Below, one piece after another: positions 1 to 8,464 of a stretch of 64,000 nucleotides of DNA (within the stretch, counting starts at the first letter, position 1; every line of letters starts with the position of its first letter). The notes below the pieces were generated by a model, which saw nothing but the letters and a program-made list of their open reading frames with translations, was not told where the DNA came from and made no database searches. Both the position numbers and the translations under genes were made by a program. Origin of the DNA: JAWSVE01 sp050789445 (lineage in GTDB: Bacteria; Pseudomonadota; Gammaproteobacteria; Pseudomonadales; Cellvibrionaceae); the NCBI GenBank assembly GCA_050789445.1, contig JAILXR010000001.1, forward strand, positions 2,294,001 through 2,358,000, written 5' to 3'.

Positions 1-218
1 GCCCAAGCCGCCAACAACGTTTGGGATCTGCTGTCTGACTTTATAGACACGCGCTGTGTTATTTGTACACTGCCACCAAATTCTTGCGGTGACAGCAACG
101 GTAGCGCTGGTAGTTCTTTTTGAGAGGAAACACCAACACAACCTATCAGTACTACAATGAAAAAACCTAAAAATAAAACTACGTAAAACTTAACCAATAA
201 ATTTATGCAGTTCGACAT
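1..218 (-). CDS. DUF3261-type lipoprotein, partial (3' end outside window)
   Basis: Only the first 72 codons are inside the window. I start it at the ATG at 218-216, which overlaps the end of the halogenase gene by 16 bases, as is usual in this tightly packed operon. The N-terminus has a hydrophobic segment ending in a lipobox (LIGC, cysteine near residue 27), so it should be an outer- or inner-membrane-anchored lipoprotein. The mature part begins with an LPALPLLSP-like stretch and resembles the DUF3261 lipoproteins that accompany LolA-like and MMPL genes in aryl-polyene clusters. That family is thought to help export or outer-membrane placement of the pigment, but its biochemical role is unknown to me. 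Recognition is from the short N-terminus and context only. Confidence 0.72.
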   Translation of the reverse strand, partial: MSNCINLLVKFYVVLFLGFFIVVLIGCVGVSSQKELPALPLLSPQEFGGSVQITQRVSIKSDSRSQTLLAAW

Positions 219-1483
219 ACTTCGGCCAATGTATCCATTCGTCTTTCGCTGTCTTTGACATAAGGGTTTTTAGCGTCCCACGCGTAACCCGCTAAAATAG
301 AACAAATCATTTCTCGAATTTTTATCGTTGGATTGGGCGCAAAGATAATATCTTGAAAGCGGCCATCGTACCAAGCTTCAACAAATACTCGAAAAGTATC
401 AACACCAGCTCGTAAAGGTTCACCATATTCTTTTTGCCAATCGACTACTTCGCCTTTAAATTGTCGATCTAATAACTTCGACGCCATGCTCGCCGATTTC
501 ATCGCAATAGTAACGCCCGAAGAAAAAACAGGATCAAGAAATTCACCCGCATTTCCAAGTAATGCAAAATTTTTCCCCCACAAACTAGTCACATCAGATG
601 AGTATCCCGTTATTTGGCGTACTGGCGTATCAAATTTTGCATTACGCAATACTTTTTTTAGTGACGGTACTTGAGCAATAATGGTCTGTAATCTCTCCTC
701 TGGGTTTTCAGGTAGCGCATCAAAAAACTCGTTTTTTGCAACGACGCCAAATGAGGATCTTCCATCAGAAAAAGGGATCAGCCAAAACCAAACGTCTTTA
801 TGATCAGGATGAATAGTAATAAGAATTTTGTCTCGATCAAATTCTCCCGGAACAATATTATCTTCAACGTGTGTAAACAAAGACGCTCGTATTGGGAATG
901 CACTAGGACGGTTTAAATCCAGTAACTTTGGTAAGATTCTTCCGAACCCACTGGCATCAAGCACATAACGACTGTGTAATTCATAATCATTCCCCTCTTC
1001 ATCTCTGGCACCCAAGACTGGAGTTTCACCTTCAATATCAATGCTGGATATTTCATGTCCCCACGCGATTGTCACACCTTTTTTTTCGGCTTCTTGAGCT
1101 AGCATGTGGTCAAAATCCGCTCGCCGAACTTGATAGGTTGTCGGAGGACCCTCTGAAAATTTTTCAGCGAAATTAAAATCTGTGTAGGACTCATCTCGAG
1201 CAAACGCTGCTCCATTTTTAAATTGAAAACCGAATTGCTCCGCCGAGGAATGAAGTGCATCAACCATATTCGCTTCTTCAAGAAATTTCATGCACTGCGG
1301 CAACAAACTCTCGCCGATAGAGAACCGTGGAAAGTGCTGCTTTTCAACAATGTGAACGCGATAGCCCTTTTGCACTAATAAAGCACCAGCAACACTTCCT
1401 GACGGACCTGCACCGATAATAACAACATCAATATCCTTCATGCTTGATGCTTGACCATTCGTACTTATTGCAGTGTTACTCAT
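203..1483 (-). CDS. Flavin-dependent halogenase-like oxidoreductase of the aryl-polyene operon
   Basis: 426 residues with an N-terminal FAD-binding Rossmann motif (GAGPSG, residues 24-29), GES at about 58-60, a lysine at 89 in a FQFKNGA context, and WFWLIP at 232-237. The last matches the WxWxIP signature of flavin-dependent halogenases, and Lys89 sits where the catalytic lysine is found in the PltA/CmlS-like subgroup. Such enzymes use FADH2 and O2 to make hypohalous acid and halogenate an aromatic or carrier-bound substrate. It lies between the MMPL exporter and the DUF3261 lipoprotein. Brominated xanthomonadins and chlorinated flexirubins are known relatives of aryl polyenes, so halogenation of the aryl head is plausible. 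A plain FAD oxidoreductase role is the alternative. M15 is an alternative start. Confidence 0.8.
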   Translation of the reverse strand: MSNTAISTNGQASSMKDIDVVIIGAGPSGSVAGALLVQKGYRVHIVEKQHFPRFSIGESLLPQCMKFLEEANMVDALHSSAEQFGFQFKNGAAFARDESYTDFNFAEKFSEGPPTTYQVRRADFDHMLAQEAEKKGVTIAWGHEISSIDIEGETPVLGARDEEGNDYELHSRYVLDASGFGRILPKLLDLNRPSAFPIRASLFTHVEDNIVPGEFDRDKILITIHPDHKDVWFWLIPFSDGRSSFGVVAKNEFFDALPENPEERLQTIIAQVPSLKKVLRNAKFDTPVRQITGYSSDVTSLWGKNFALLGNAGEFLDPVFSSGVTIAMKSASMASKLLDRQFKGEVVDWQKEYGEPLRAGVDTFRVFVEAWYDGRFQDIIFAPNPTIKIREMICSILAGYAWDAKNPYVKDSERRMDTLAEVCRTA

Positions 1484-1597
1484 TTTATAATCTCGATGGT
1501 TTTTTAAATAAACATTTTGATTTTTTATCGTACTATTTTTTCTTTATCGCCACTAAATTGATGGTAATTAATCTGGCACCGTTAACTCTTATCGCTA

Positions 1598-4048
1598 TTA
1601 ACTTTTAGTACCATCAACAACTGTATCTTCGATAAAACACGGGGCTAACAACCAAACACCCACAATACCAAGAAGAACCGTTATACCAAATTGATGCAAT
1701 ACTGGCGTTTGACTTAAAGCTAACAGTCCAAACGCTAATAAAGTTGTCATTGCTGCCAGCGTCACTGCAACCCAGGTATGAATATTCCTCTGGCTTTCTC
1801 TAAGGAAAATACTTGCGTCCAAACCAATACCTAAAACTAACAACAAGGCTAACAAGTTAAAGATGTTAACCACAAAATCCCCTGCTGAAAGTACAGCCAA
1901 AGCTACAATGCTCGCAATAGCAGGAGCAGCAACTATACGCCAAACTTTAAGCCCGTATCTACCAAAAAGTATTAATATCACGATACCATAAGCAATCATC
2001 AACCACTGCAGCAAAGACTGTCGATTACTTTCAAGAACATGAGTGATCGAGGCCACACCATCAACAAACTGAATCCCCTGTTCTAACTGGGTCAATTCAT
2101 TCAATAGGCGCAACGATTTCTCATCTGAGATTCCCGCAAGCGCAATAATAGAATAGTAACGGCCTTTAACTTCACCTATCCACAAGTACTGCTGCAAGCC
2201 GCCAACCGTACTATCTGCCCAGTGCTGTATTTCTATTCGATTATTTTTATCCTGCTCAAACGCCTCCTTCATTTTTTTAGAAGATAAAGGCGATCCTATA
2301 TTAAGACTAAAAATATCCGCTAGCCCTTCATCGCTATAAATATTTTTTTCGGCGAACTTTACGTTTGAATCTTGGCGAGCTAACGAAGGCACCAATTTTG
2401 AGACCGCGTGGTAATCAGAAATTTTGTTTTTTAACAGTAGCTGATCAAGATTTTCTCTAAGGTACTCTTCTCGACTCAAAAGCTGCTCTTCATCGCTACC
2501 ATTAATCACAAAATATTGAGCTGTATTAATTGACTGGGTTAAACGCTGAACCTCAGCTTCTTCTTCTAGCATCACTTGTGGCGAAGTTTGTAATTTTCGA
2601 ATATCGTCATCGAAGTTTAAATTTATGAGTAAGTATGTACTGACGACCACAATAATCGCCAAAGCAATTCGTGTTTTATTCTGAGAAACATCTGGCCACT
2701 TGTTGAGCATCCATGTTGCTGTACGAATGAACTTGGTTGATTCAGATAATGATTCATCTTTATGTCTCGGCAATGGCAATCTTGGCAACCAACAAACTAC
2801 TGTCATCCATGCTCCAAATAAACCGAGTGCAGAAAATAATGCCATTTGACGCAACCCAGGAAAGGGAGATATTCCTTGAGCGGCATACGCTATCGCACTC
2901 GATACTAAACCTAGCGTGATTCCCGGAAAAATTTTTAATATAGCCCGGCATTTTCTATCAGAGGTAAAGTCAAATGTTTGAGCGTCTTTACTAGCGCACA
3001 AAAAATGAAGCGAATAATCGATTGCAACGCCAACTAATCCAGCCCCAAATGCGAGCGTAATCAAATGCAATTCTTTAAATATAAACAAAGAGACTGCTAA
3101 AGAAAAAATACAACCTGCCGCGATAGGAATAAAGGCAACGATGACATAACGTATACTGCGAAAGAAATACAGCAACATCAAAGTAATTCCTGCAAACGAG
3201 CCTAGCCCAATCGTTGACATTTCTTTTTGAGCTTGCCTTGCTCCATGCGCAGCATGAAATAACACTCCAGAATTTAATAATGTACTGCCTATTGGCAATT
3301 CAGCTTCTGCCCGCTGCACCACATCTTCAACTGTTTTTTGATAAGCTAGATTAAAAGCATCATCAGACAGATCAACACTAATTAAGCGGTAATACACACC
3401 GCCAACTTTTCTGGTTAACCATTCCCCTTGTAAGTTAAACGGTGTCTTAGGCAATACTGACAACTGCCATGTAAAAAAAGTTTGTAACGGGTCTTCTATT
3501 AATTTTTCACCCACTAATGAAGCCATAGGCGAATATAATCTTGCCAACGCCTCTTCCAATAAAGGATTTTCTTGAGTTGCGTCGAATCGCTCATATTTTT
3601 TAGCGTCCGAATTGGATAACAAAACATATCGATAAGGCTCAAAAAAATCTTTTAAATATTTTGAGTCGTCCTCGCTAACGGTCCCGCGAATCGTTTTAAA
3701 TGCACCGCTACGCTTCAATTTATCAACAAAAAGAGAAGCAGCCTCCTCCCCCACTTCTTTATCAGAATTCCCCACCAAAAAAACTAGAGTATCCCTCGCA
3801 GTTTTAGACAGGTGATCCTTCGCTATTTTTTCAGCAGCTGTTTGTTTTTGAGTTTCTTCAGGGAGCAACGCTAAGATACTCGTATCAAAGGCTCTACCAG
3901 ATACGATTGTCTTACTAACCCAGACAATGGAGACAACAATAATGATTAGCCACAAAATTGACATGGCAGGCTGGAAAAATACATATTGCACTTTTTTAAA
4001 AATTTCATGTGACGATTCTTTTTTATTATTCATTAGTAATCGAGTCAC
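1598..4048 (-). CDS. MMPL/RND-family exporter of the aryl-polyene operon
   Basis: 816 residues with the duplicated MMPL layout. There is an N-terminal membrane helix (about residues 30-50), a large periplasmic loop, a block of membrane helices around 270-420, a further helix near 450-475, a second periplasmic loop, and a final block of helices from about 680 to the end. Family members move hydrophobic lipids or pigments across the inner membrane using the proton gradient. The start overlaps the LolA-like gene by 23 bases, indicating translational coupling. In aryl-polyene clusters this protein is presumed to export the polyene-lipid towards the outer membrane. Its exact substrate is inferred from context. 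Confidence 0.85.
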   Translation of the reverse strand: MTRLLMNNKKESSHEIFKKVQYVFFQPAMSILWLIIIVVSIVWVSKTIVSGRAFDTSILALLPEETQKQTAAEKIAKDHLSKTARDTLVFLVGNSDKEVGEEAASLFVDKLKRSGAFKTIRGTVSEDDSKYLKDFFEPYRYVLLSNSDAKKYERFDATQENPLLEEALARLYSPMASLVGEKLIEDPLQTFFTWQLSVLPKTPFNLQGEWLTRKVGGVYYRLISVDLSDDAFNLAYQKTVEDVVQRAEAELPIGSTLLNSGVLFHAAHGARQAQKEMSTIGLGSFAGITLMLLYFFRSIRYVIVAFIPIAAGCIFSLAVSLFIFKELHLITLAFGAGLVGVAIDYSLHFLCASKDAQTFDFTSDRKCRAILKIFPGITLGLVSSAIAYAAQGISPFPGLRQMALFSALGLFGAWMTVVCWLPRLPLPRHKDESLSESTKFIRTATWMLNKWPDVSQNKTRIALAIIVVVSTYLLINLNFDDDIRKLQTSPQVMLEEEAEVQRLTQSINTAQYFVINGSDEEQLLSREEYLRENLDQLLLKNKISDYHAVSKLVPSLARQDSNVKFAEKNIYSDEGLADIFSLNIGSPLSSKKMKEAFEQDKNNRIEIQHWADSTVGGLQQYLWIGEVKGRYYSIIALAGISDEKSLRLLNELTQLEQGIQFVDGVASITHVLESNRQSLLQWLMIAYGIVILILFGRYGLKVWRIVAAPAIASIVALAVLSAGDFVVNIFNLLALLLVLGIGLDASIFLRESQRNIHTWVAVTLAAMTTLLAFGLLALSQTPVLHQFGITVLLGIVGVWLLAPCFIEDTVVDGTKS

Positions 4049-4691
4049 CTAAAAACGAAAATGTAATTTCTGTCCGATCCCCATTAGCTTCATACATGAT
4101 TAATTGTTCAATATCGCCACCAACATCAAAACTCTGCTTAACGGTTTTTGCATCAGACGACTTATCATCAGATTCAGATAAAACAATAGTCATTGATAAG
4201 ATAGCCGACTTTAAACCCGCATCCCGGGAAATCAGTTTAACCACGGTTGAATCAATTACACCTATGCTATCAACTTCTTGTTTTTTCGTTTCTGGATCAA
4301 TCATTTTTATATCAAAATAATTTTCAAGCGTTTCCCAGTCTGAGACTAAAACAGCAGCAATTACCTTTGTTAATGTAGTTACTACCGGCTGGTCTGCTGC
4401 AACACTCCAAGTGACCTCACCTTCAACTGACTGCCTGACACCGAACTCATCAAAATATAGCACGCTACTAATGGGTGCTATTGTTTTCCATATTAAATTG
4501 GGAATACTTTTAGTCTTAGAAAATTGAAAAGATCCACGAGAAACTAGCGGACTAGGTAAAACCTTTATTATCTTTTTTTGGGTAAACTCACCCGACTCTT
4601 TAATTTCTAAGTTTTCTTGAGCCCATGCTAAGCCATGAAAAAAAAACAAAGAGGAGACCAAAAAAAACTGAAAAAACAAAATTCTAGTCAT
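4026..4691 (-). CDS. LolA-like outer-membrane lipoprotein carrier of the aryl-polyene operon
   Basis: 221 residues with a clear signal peptide (hydrophobic residues 5-22, cleavage likely after AWA). An N-terminal stretch (FTQKKIIKVLPSPLVSRG) matches the FxQxKxIxxLxxPLxSxG pattern of LolA-like proteins. It overlaps the thioesterase gene by 8 bases and the MMPL gene by 23 bases. It is divergent from housekeeping LolA and belongs to the group found in aryl-polyene clusters, where it is presumed to carry the hydrophobic product or a lipoprotein through the periplasm. The fold is fairly certain; the cargo is inferred. Confidence 0.8.
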   Translation of the reverse strand: MTRILFFQFFLVSSLFFFHGLAWAQENLEIKESGEFTQKKIIKVLPSPLVSRGSFQFSKTKSIPNLIWKTIAPISSVLYFDEFGVRQSVEGEVTWSVAADQPVVTTLTKVIAAVLVSDWETLENYFDIKMIDPETKKQEVDSIGVIDSTVVKLISRDAGLKSAILSMTIVLSESDDKSSDAKTVKQSFDVGGDIEQLIMYEANGDRTEITFSFLGDSITNE

Positions 4692-5109
4692 TTAAAACGT
4701 CCAATTTCTCGAGAAGAATTTTTGGCGATTCCATACACATATCATTTTTACTCATGTCGACAGCAACTTGAACCGTATAACCCTTGGTCGTTTTTTTTCC
4801 ATCTTGATCACGAATTTCATAATCAACCTTTAAGCGATTTTCCCATTCAACGACAGTAGCTGTGACAATCACTGTTTGACCAAAAACAATAGAATTGGGA
4901 TAACGAATACGTAAGTCAATGACTGGCCAAGCATAACCAGACTCTTTCATCTGCTGGTAGTTGTAATCTAACTTATCAAACAGTGCACAACGAGCAATCT
5001 CAAAATACTTAACATAATGACCATGCCAAGCAATTCCCATTAAATCGACATCATGAAAGGGAACTTTTATTTCAATCGACTCACTTAAATGCTCTTTTGA
5101 TTTCGCCAT
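4684..5109 (-). CDS. Hotdog-fold acyl-CoA/ACP thioesterase (YbgC/4HBT type)
   Basis: I choose the ATG at 5109-5107 because a GAGAG ribosome site lies just ahead, and the reading frame then begins directly before the 4HBT domain. The longer open frame up to 5184 would overlap the ammonia-lyase gene and add about 25 residues without family resemblance. The product is about 141 residues. A FHDVDLMGIAWHGHYVKYFE segment matches the active-site region of YbgC/4-hydroxybenzoyl-CoA thioesterases (Asp in the DxxGxxxHxxY pattern). In the operon it probably hydrolyses a misprimed or finished acyl-ACP or CoA thioester. Fold assignment is firm; substrate unknown. Confidence 0.85.
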   Translation of the reverse strand: MAKSKEHLSESIEIKVPFHDVDLMGIAWHGHYVKYFEIARCALFDKLDYNYQQMKESGYAWPVIDLRIRYPNSIVFGQTVIVTATVVEWENRLKVDYEIRDQDGKKTTKGYTVQVAVDMSKNDMCMESPKILLEKLDVLND

Positions 5110-5159
5110 ACCACTCTCTAAATCAATAACCGTTATGTTAATAACGACCAAATTAACGT

Positions 5160-6695
5160 TTATAGTTTGCTGTAAATGGTCCACTTTTGTTTTTGAATGA
5201 TATCAATGACTTCTCTCAACTCTGCTTCAAGCGCGCGATCCTCATCTACAAATTCGGAAACAGAACGAACATCTTTTAGAGTATTATTAATATCATTTCC
5301 GATTTCTTGTTCTGTAAGCTCATTTTGACGGACACGCAAATCCAAACCTTGGCAGCATGCAATGAGAACAGCAGCAGTTACTTGCTCAGTTAATTGCAGT
5401 ATTCGTAAACAATCACGAGCAGCAATCGTACCCATACTCACTTTATCTTGATTGTGACATTCTGTTGACCGAGAAAAAACACTCGCCGGCATAGTGAGCT
5501 TCAATGCTTCAGCCGTCCAAGCACTCGTTCCAATTTGCACTGCTTTAAAGCCATGATTAATAGCAGCGCGCTCGCCTTCTGCACCAGACAAATTTGCAGG
5601 CAAACCATGATTAAATTTGGTATCCATCATTAATGCCATTTGCCGATCTAAAAGATCAGCAATGTTAGCGATAGTATTTTTAAGCGTATCCATTGCCAAC
5701 GCTATGTGCCCGCCATAAAAATGCCCGCCATGTAAAACATGCTCACCTTCACCGTCAATAATGGGGTTGTCGTTGGCGCTATTCAATTCGTTTTCAATCA
5801 GCTGTCGAACCCAGGGTAATGTATCTGCCATCACACCAATCACATGCGGTGCACAACGCAGTGAATAACGATCTTGCAATCGTTGTGAGTTTCGCGGCGC
5901 TTCGCCTGTTTCTAAATCGTTTCGTAACCACTGCGCGATTTTTTGCTGGCCCGGATGCGGTTTTACACCAAAAAGGATATCGTTAAAATGCGACGGATTT
6001 CCTTTCGTCACAAGCATCGCCATCGCTGTAATTCGTGTTGCTAATTGCGATAAATATTCAGCGCGATGGAAAGCCATGCAAGCAATACCCGTCATCACCG
6101 CCGTACCATTCATAATCGCTAAGCCTTCCTTAGGGCGCAAAGTTAATGGCTGAATATTTAGCTCAGTAAATACCTCTGACGTTTTACGAATGCCGTCAAG
6201 ATAATAAACTTCTCGCTCACCACACAAAACCGCTGCAACATAGGATAAAGGCGTAAGATCTCCACTCGCGCCCACTGAACCCTCAGAAGGAATCACTGGA
6301 ACAATATCGTTTTCGATAAGACGGGCTAACTGCTCTAACAATGGAATACTCACACCAGAAAAGCCCTGACATAACGAAATTAACCGCGCAACCAAAACCG
6401 CTCGAGCGATATCTTTGGGTAAAACCTCACCTAAACCACAACCATGAAAGGTGTACAAATGTTTTGGTAGCTCTTCAACTAATTCAGCAGGAATAGAAAC
6501 TGTGCACGAATCACCATAGCCTGTTGTTACGCCATAAATAACACCATCTTCAATCAATAATTGGTCTAAAAATTCACTACCTTGACGAATTTTTTTAAGG
6601 AACGCTGAATCATCACTTAAACGTGACGGAGTTTCCTGCAAAGCAACGGCAATAACATCTTCGATTTGCAGTCGCTTATTATCAAATGTAACCAT
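5160..6695 (-). CDS. Aromatic amino acid ammonia-lyase (HAL/PAL/TAL family)
   Basis: 511 residues. The Ala143-Ser144-Gly145 triad within GSVGASGDLTPLSY cyclises to the MIO electrophile. Tyr54 in YGVTTGYG and the downstream HNQDKVS region are further family hallmarks. Enzymes of this family remove ammonia from histidine, tyrosine or phenylalanine to give the corresponding acrylate. In an aryl-polyene operon this would supply a (4-hydroxy)cinnamate-type starter for the AMP-ligase downstream. The substrate-selectivity position reads Phe83-His84, unlike typical histidine lyases (Ser-His), so urocanate production for histidine catabolism is unlikely, and no hut genes are nearby. Substrate preference is inference. 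Confidence 0.88.
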   Translation of the reverse strand: MVTFDNKRLQIEDVIAVALQETPSRLSDDSAFLKKIRQGSEFLDQLLIEDGVIYGVTTGYGDSCTVSIPAELVEELPKHLYTFHGCGLGEVLPKDIARAVLVARLISLCQGFSGVSIPLLEQLARLIENDIVPVIPSEGSVGASGDLTPLSYVAAVLCGEREVYYLDGIRKTSEVFTELNIQPLTLRPKEGLAIMNGTAVMTGIACMAFHRAEYLSQLATRITAMAMLVTKGNPSHFNDILFGVKPHPGQQKIAQWLRNDLETGEAPRNSQRLQDRYSLRCAPHVIGVMADTLPWVRQLIENELNSANDNPIIDGEGEHVLHGGHFYGGHIALAMDTLKNTIANIADLLDRQMALMMDTKFNHGLPANLSGAEGERAAINHGFKAVQIGTSAWTAEALKLTMPASVFSRSTECHNQDKVSMGTIAARDCLRILQLTEQVTAAVLIACCQGLDLRVRQNELTEQEIGNDINNTLKDVRSVSEFVDEDRALEAELREVIDIIQKQKWTIYSKL

Positions 6696-6721
6696 TAGTT
6701 AAATATCCCGAATAAATTTTT

Positions 6722-7654
6722 TTATTTTTTCCAAAAATCATAAAAATTAAACCACTGCATTGGGTATTGTAATGCTAGCTCCTCTAAAATATCGGCGTAC
6801 TTTTGTGCCCACACCGCTATCTCTTGATCTCTCGTTTTTCTGTTGAGCGTAATTTTATCTGCCATCTTTCTAATAACAATTTTGTAGTTATTACCGTCCG
6901 GAATACAAAACAAAACATATAATGGAGCTTTAAGAATTGAGGCTAATATATAAGGGCCTTGAGGAAAATTTGCTTTCTCCCCCAAAAAATTCACTTCACT
7001 TTGACGACCTCCACCATTCACTGGCGTACGATCGCCTGTCGTCACTACCGATTCGCCCGAATTAATTTTTTCACTTAATAAAATAGCTGTAGCGGGAGAT
7101 GTTTCAGTCACTTGCATTAGAGTTAATGCGCTATTCCCCCCGAGCTCTTGTAGTATTTTATTAAATTTTTCTGCGTTCTTTGTGTGCACTAAAATATTCA
7201 GTTTAAATCGTTTATGAGTATCGGCAACCACTTGAGATGCTTCCACGTTACCCAAATGTGATGCAATAACGACCGCACCTTGACCGCTGTTAACTAACGA
7301 CATGAATGAATCCTTTCCTTCGTAGGTCACTCCTTTTATATCAATACCTCCCGCCCACACTGACAATTTATCAAGGATACAACCACCAAACGACATGAAA
7401 TGTCTGAAACTTAAAAAGAGTAAGCGCTTTCTAGCATCAATTGCCCCCATTTTTTGGCAGCGGCGCATAAAATCTAAAGAAGCCTTTCTAGCTACCGGCC
7501 TAGTAATCATGTAATAACAAATAGCAGGAAACAAAAAAACAAAAAAAACTTTTCGCCCCAAAACTCTATAAATAAAAAATAAAAATCTCATCCCCAAAAC
7601 ACTACCGGAGTCTTTAATTTCTGACCAGCTTTGATTACTCACGGGCGTCCTCAT
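6722..7654 (-). CDS. LpxL/HtrB-like lysophospholipid/lipid A-type acyltransferase
   Basis: 310 residues with an N-terminal hydrophobic segment and a SHLGNVE motif near residue 131, matching the H-x4-D/E catalytic motif of the LpxL/LpxM acyltransferases. The length is right for the family (about 300). The start overlaps the 3' end of the glycosyltransferase gene by 20 bases. In aryl-polyene clusters this domain often follows, or is fused to, the glycosyltransferase. It is thought to help attach the polyene or a fatty acid to a sugar-lipid anchor at the inner membrane. Assignment to the superfamily is firm and the acceptor is inferred. Confidence 0.85.
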   Translation of the reverse strand: MRTPVSNQSWSEIKDSGSVLGMRFLFFIYRVLGRKVFFVFLFPAICYYMITRPVARKASLDFMRRCQKMGAIDARKRLLFLSFRHFMSFGGCILDKLSVWAGGIDIKGVTYEGKDSFMSLVNSGQGAVVIASHLGNVEASQVVADTHKRFKLNILVHTKNAEKFNKILQELGGNSALTLMQVTETSPATAILLSEKINSGESVVTTGDRTPVNGGGRQSEVNFLGEKANFPQGPYILASILKAPLYVLFCIPDGNNYKIVIRKMADKITLNRKTRDQEIAVWAQKYADILEELALQYPMQWFNFYDFWKK

Positions 7655-8456
7655 TAAGAATAGTATTTTTCTTGCTGAAAAAATGGCGCGACATTAAACG
7701 GCCAAATAATTTTGGAGATCGAATTAACATTCCAAAAAATAATCGCGTATGCATTTTTGTGATTAAATAATTATCTTTCCATAATGAAAAATGAGAAACA
7801 CCATCAAGAGGATAATTTACTTTTGTCGGAACATTTAATACATCGCCTCCACGCCAGAACCACTTGACCAACACTTCTGAATCAAAATCCATTCGGTTTC
7901 CAGTAAACTCTGTTTCGATAAGCCCGAAAACTTCTTCAACAGGATAAACTCTAAAACCACACATGGAATCTTTTATGCTCAGCGACAGAGTATTAATATG
8001 TATCCACACGTGTGTCAGATATCGCGCATAAAATCTTACTGCTGGAACAGTTTCATCGTAAACTGGGATTCCAGTAATTAATGTCGACTTTCTTTCCTTT
8101 GCTAACGCAAAAAATTTAGGCACATCACCAACTGCATGTTGCCCATCTGCATCTATTTGCAACACATGTGTAAATTTTCTTTTCTTTGCTTCGCGAAGAC
8201 CCGCTTTGACGGCACCGCCTTTACCTATGTTTTCCGATAAAGAGATTAAAATTACATCTCCATGCCGCCTCTCTATTTCCTGCAGAACTTTTTTACAGCT
8301 ACAATCACTACCGTCATCAACTAAAATTATAGGAATGTTATACGTTAAAAGCTGATCAATGATAATGCCGACGGCTTCTTCGTGATTGTAAACGGGAACA
8401 GTAATACACGGAATCCAGCTTGCGTCACTACTTTGATATTCTGGAGGCTGAGACAT
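7635..8456 (-). CDS. Family 2 glycosyltransferase (dolichyl-phosphate mannose synthase-like)
   Basis: 273 residues of a GT-A fold: an N-terminal TVPVYNHEE segment, VDDGS, and DADGQH near residue 100 (the metal and nucleotide-sugar binding DxD region). No membrane domain is evident, so it acts at the cytoplasmic face. It sits 8 bases downstream of the AMP-ligase gene and overlaps the acyltransferase gene. Together with that acyltransferase it probably builds the glycolipid anchor of the aryl polyene. The sugar donor and acceptor cannot be read from the sequence. Confidence 0.85.
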   Translation of the reverse strand: MSQPPEYQSSDASWIPCITVPVYNHEEAVGIIIDQLLTYNIPIILVDDGSDCSCKKVLQEIERRHGDVILISLSENIGKGGAVKAGLREAKKRKFTHVLQIDADGQHAVGDVPKFFALAKERKSTLITGIPVYDETVPAVRFYARYLTHVWIHINTLSLSIKDSMCGFRVYPVEEVFGLIETEFTGNRMDFDSEVLVKWFWRGGDVLNVPTKVNYPLDGVSHFSLWKDNYLITKMHTRLFFGMLIRSPKLFGRLMSRHFFSKKNTILNEDARE

Positions 8457-8464
8457 AATAGTTT

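Noticed and set aside
5160..6695. Ammonia-lyase as histidine catabolism hutH
   Set aside because: No hutU, hutI or hutG nearby, the selectivity position differs, and the gene is inside the aryl-polyene operon.
7635..8456. Possibility that the glycosyltransferase belongs to an O-antigen or capsule cluster
   Set aside because: It is embedded with overlaps in the aryl-polyene operon, and no other polysaccharide gene is present.
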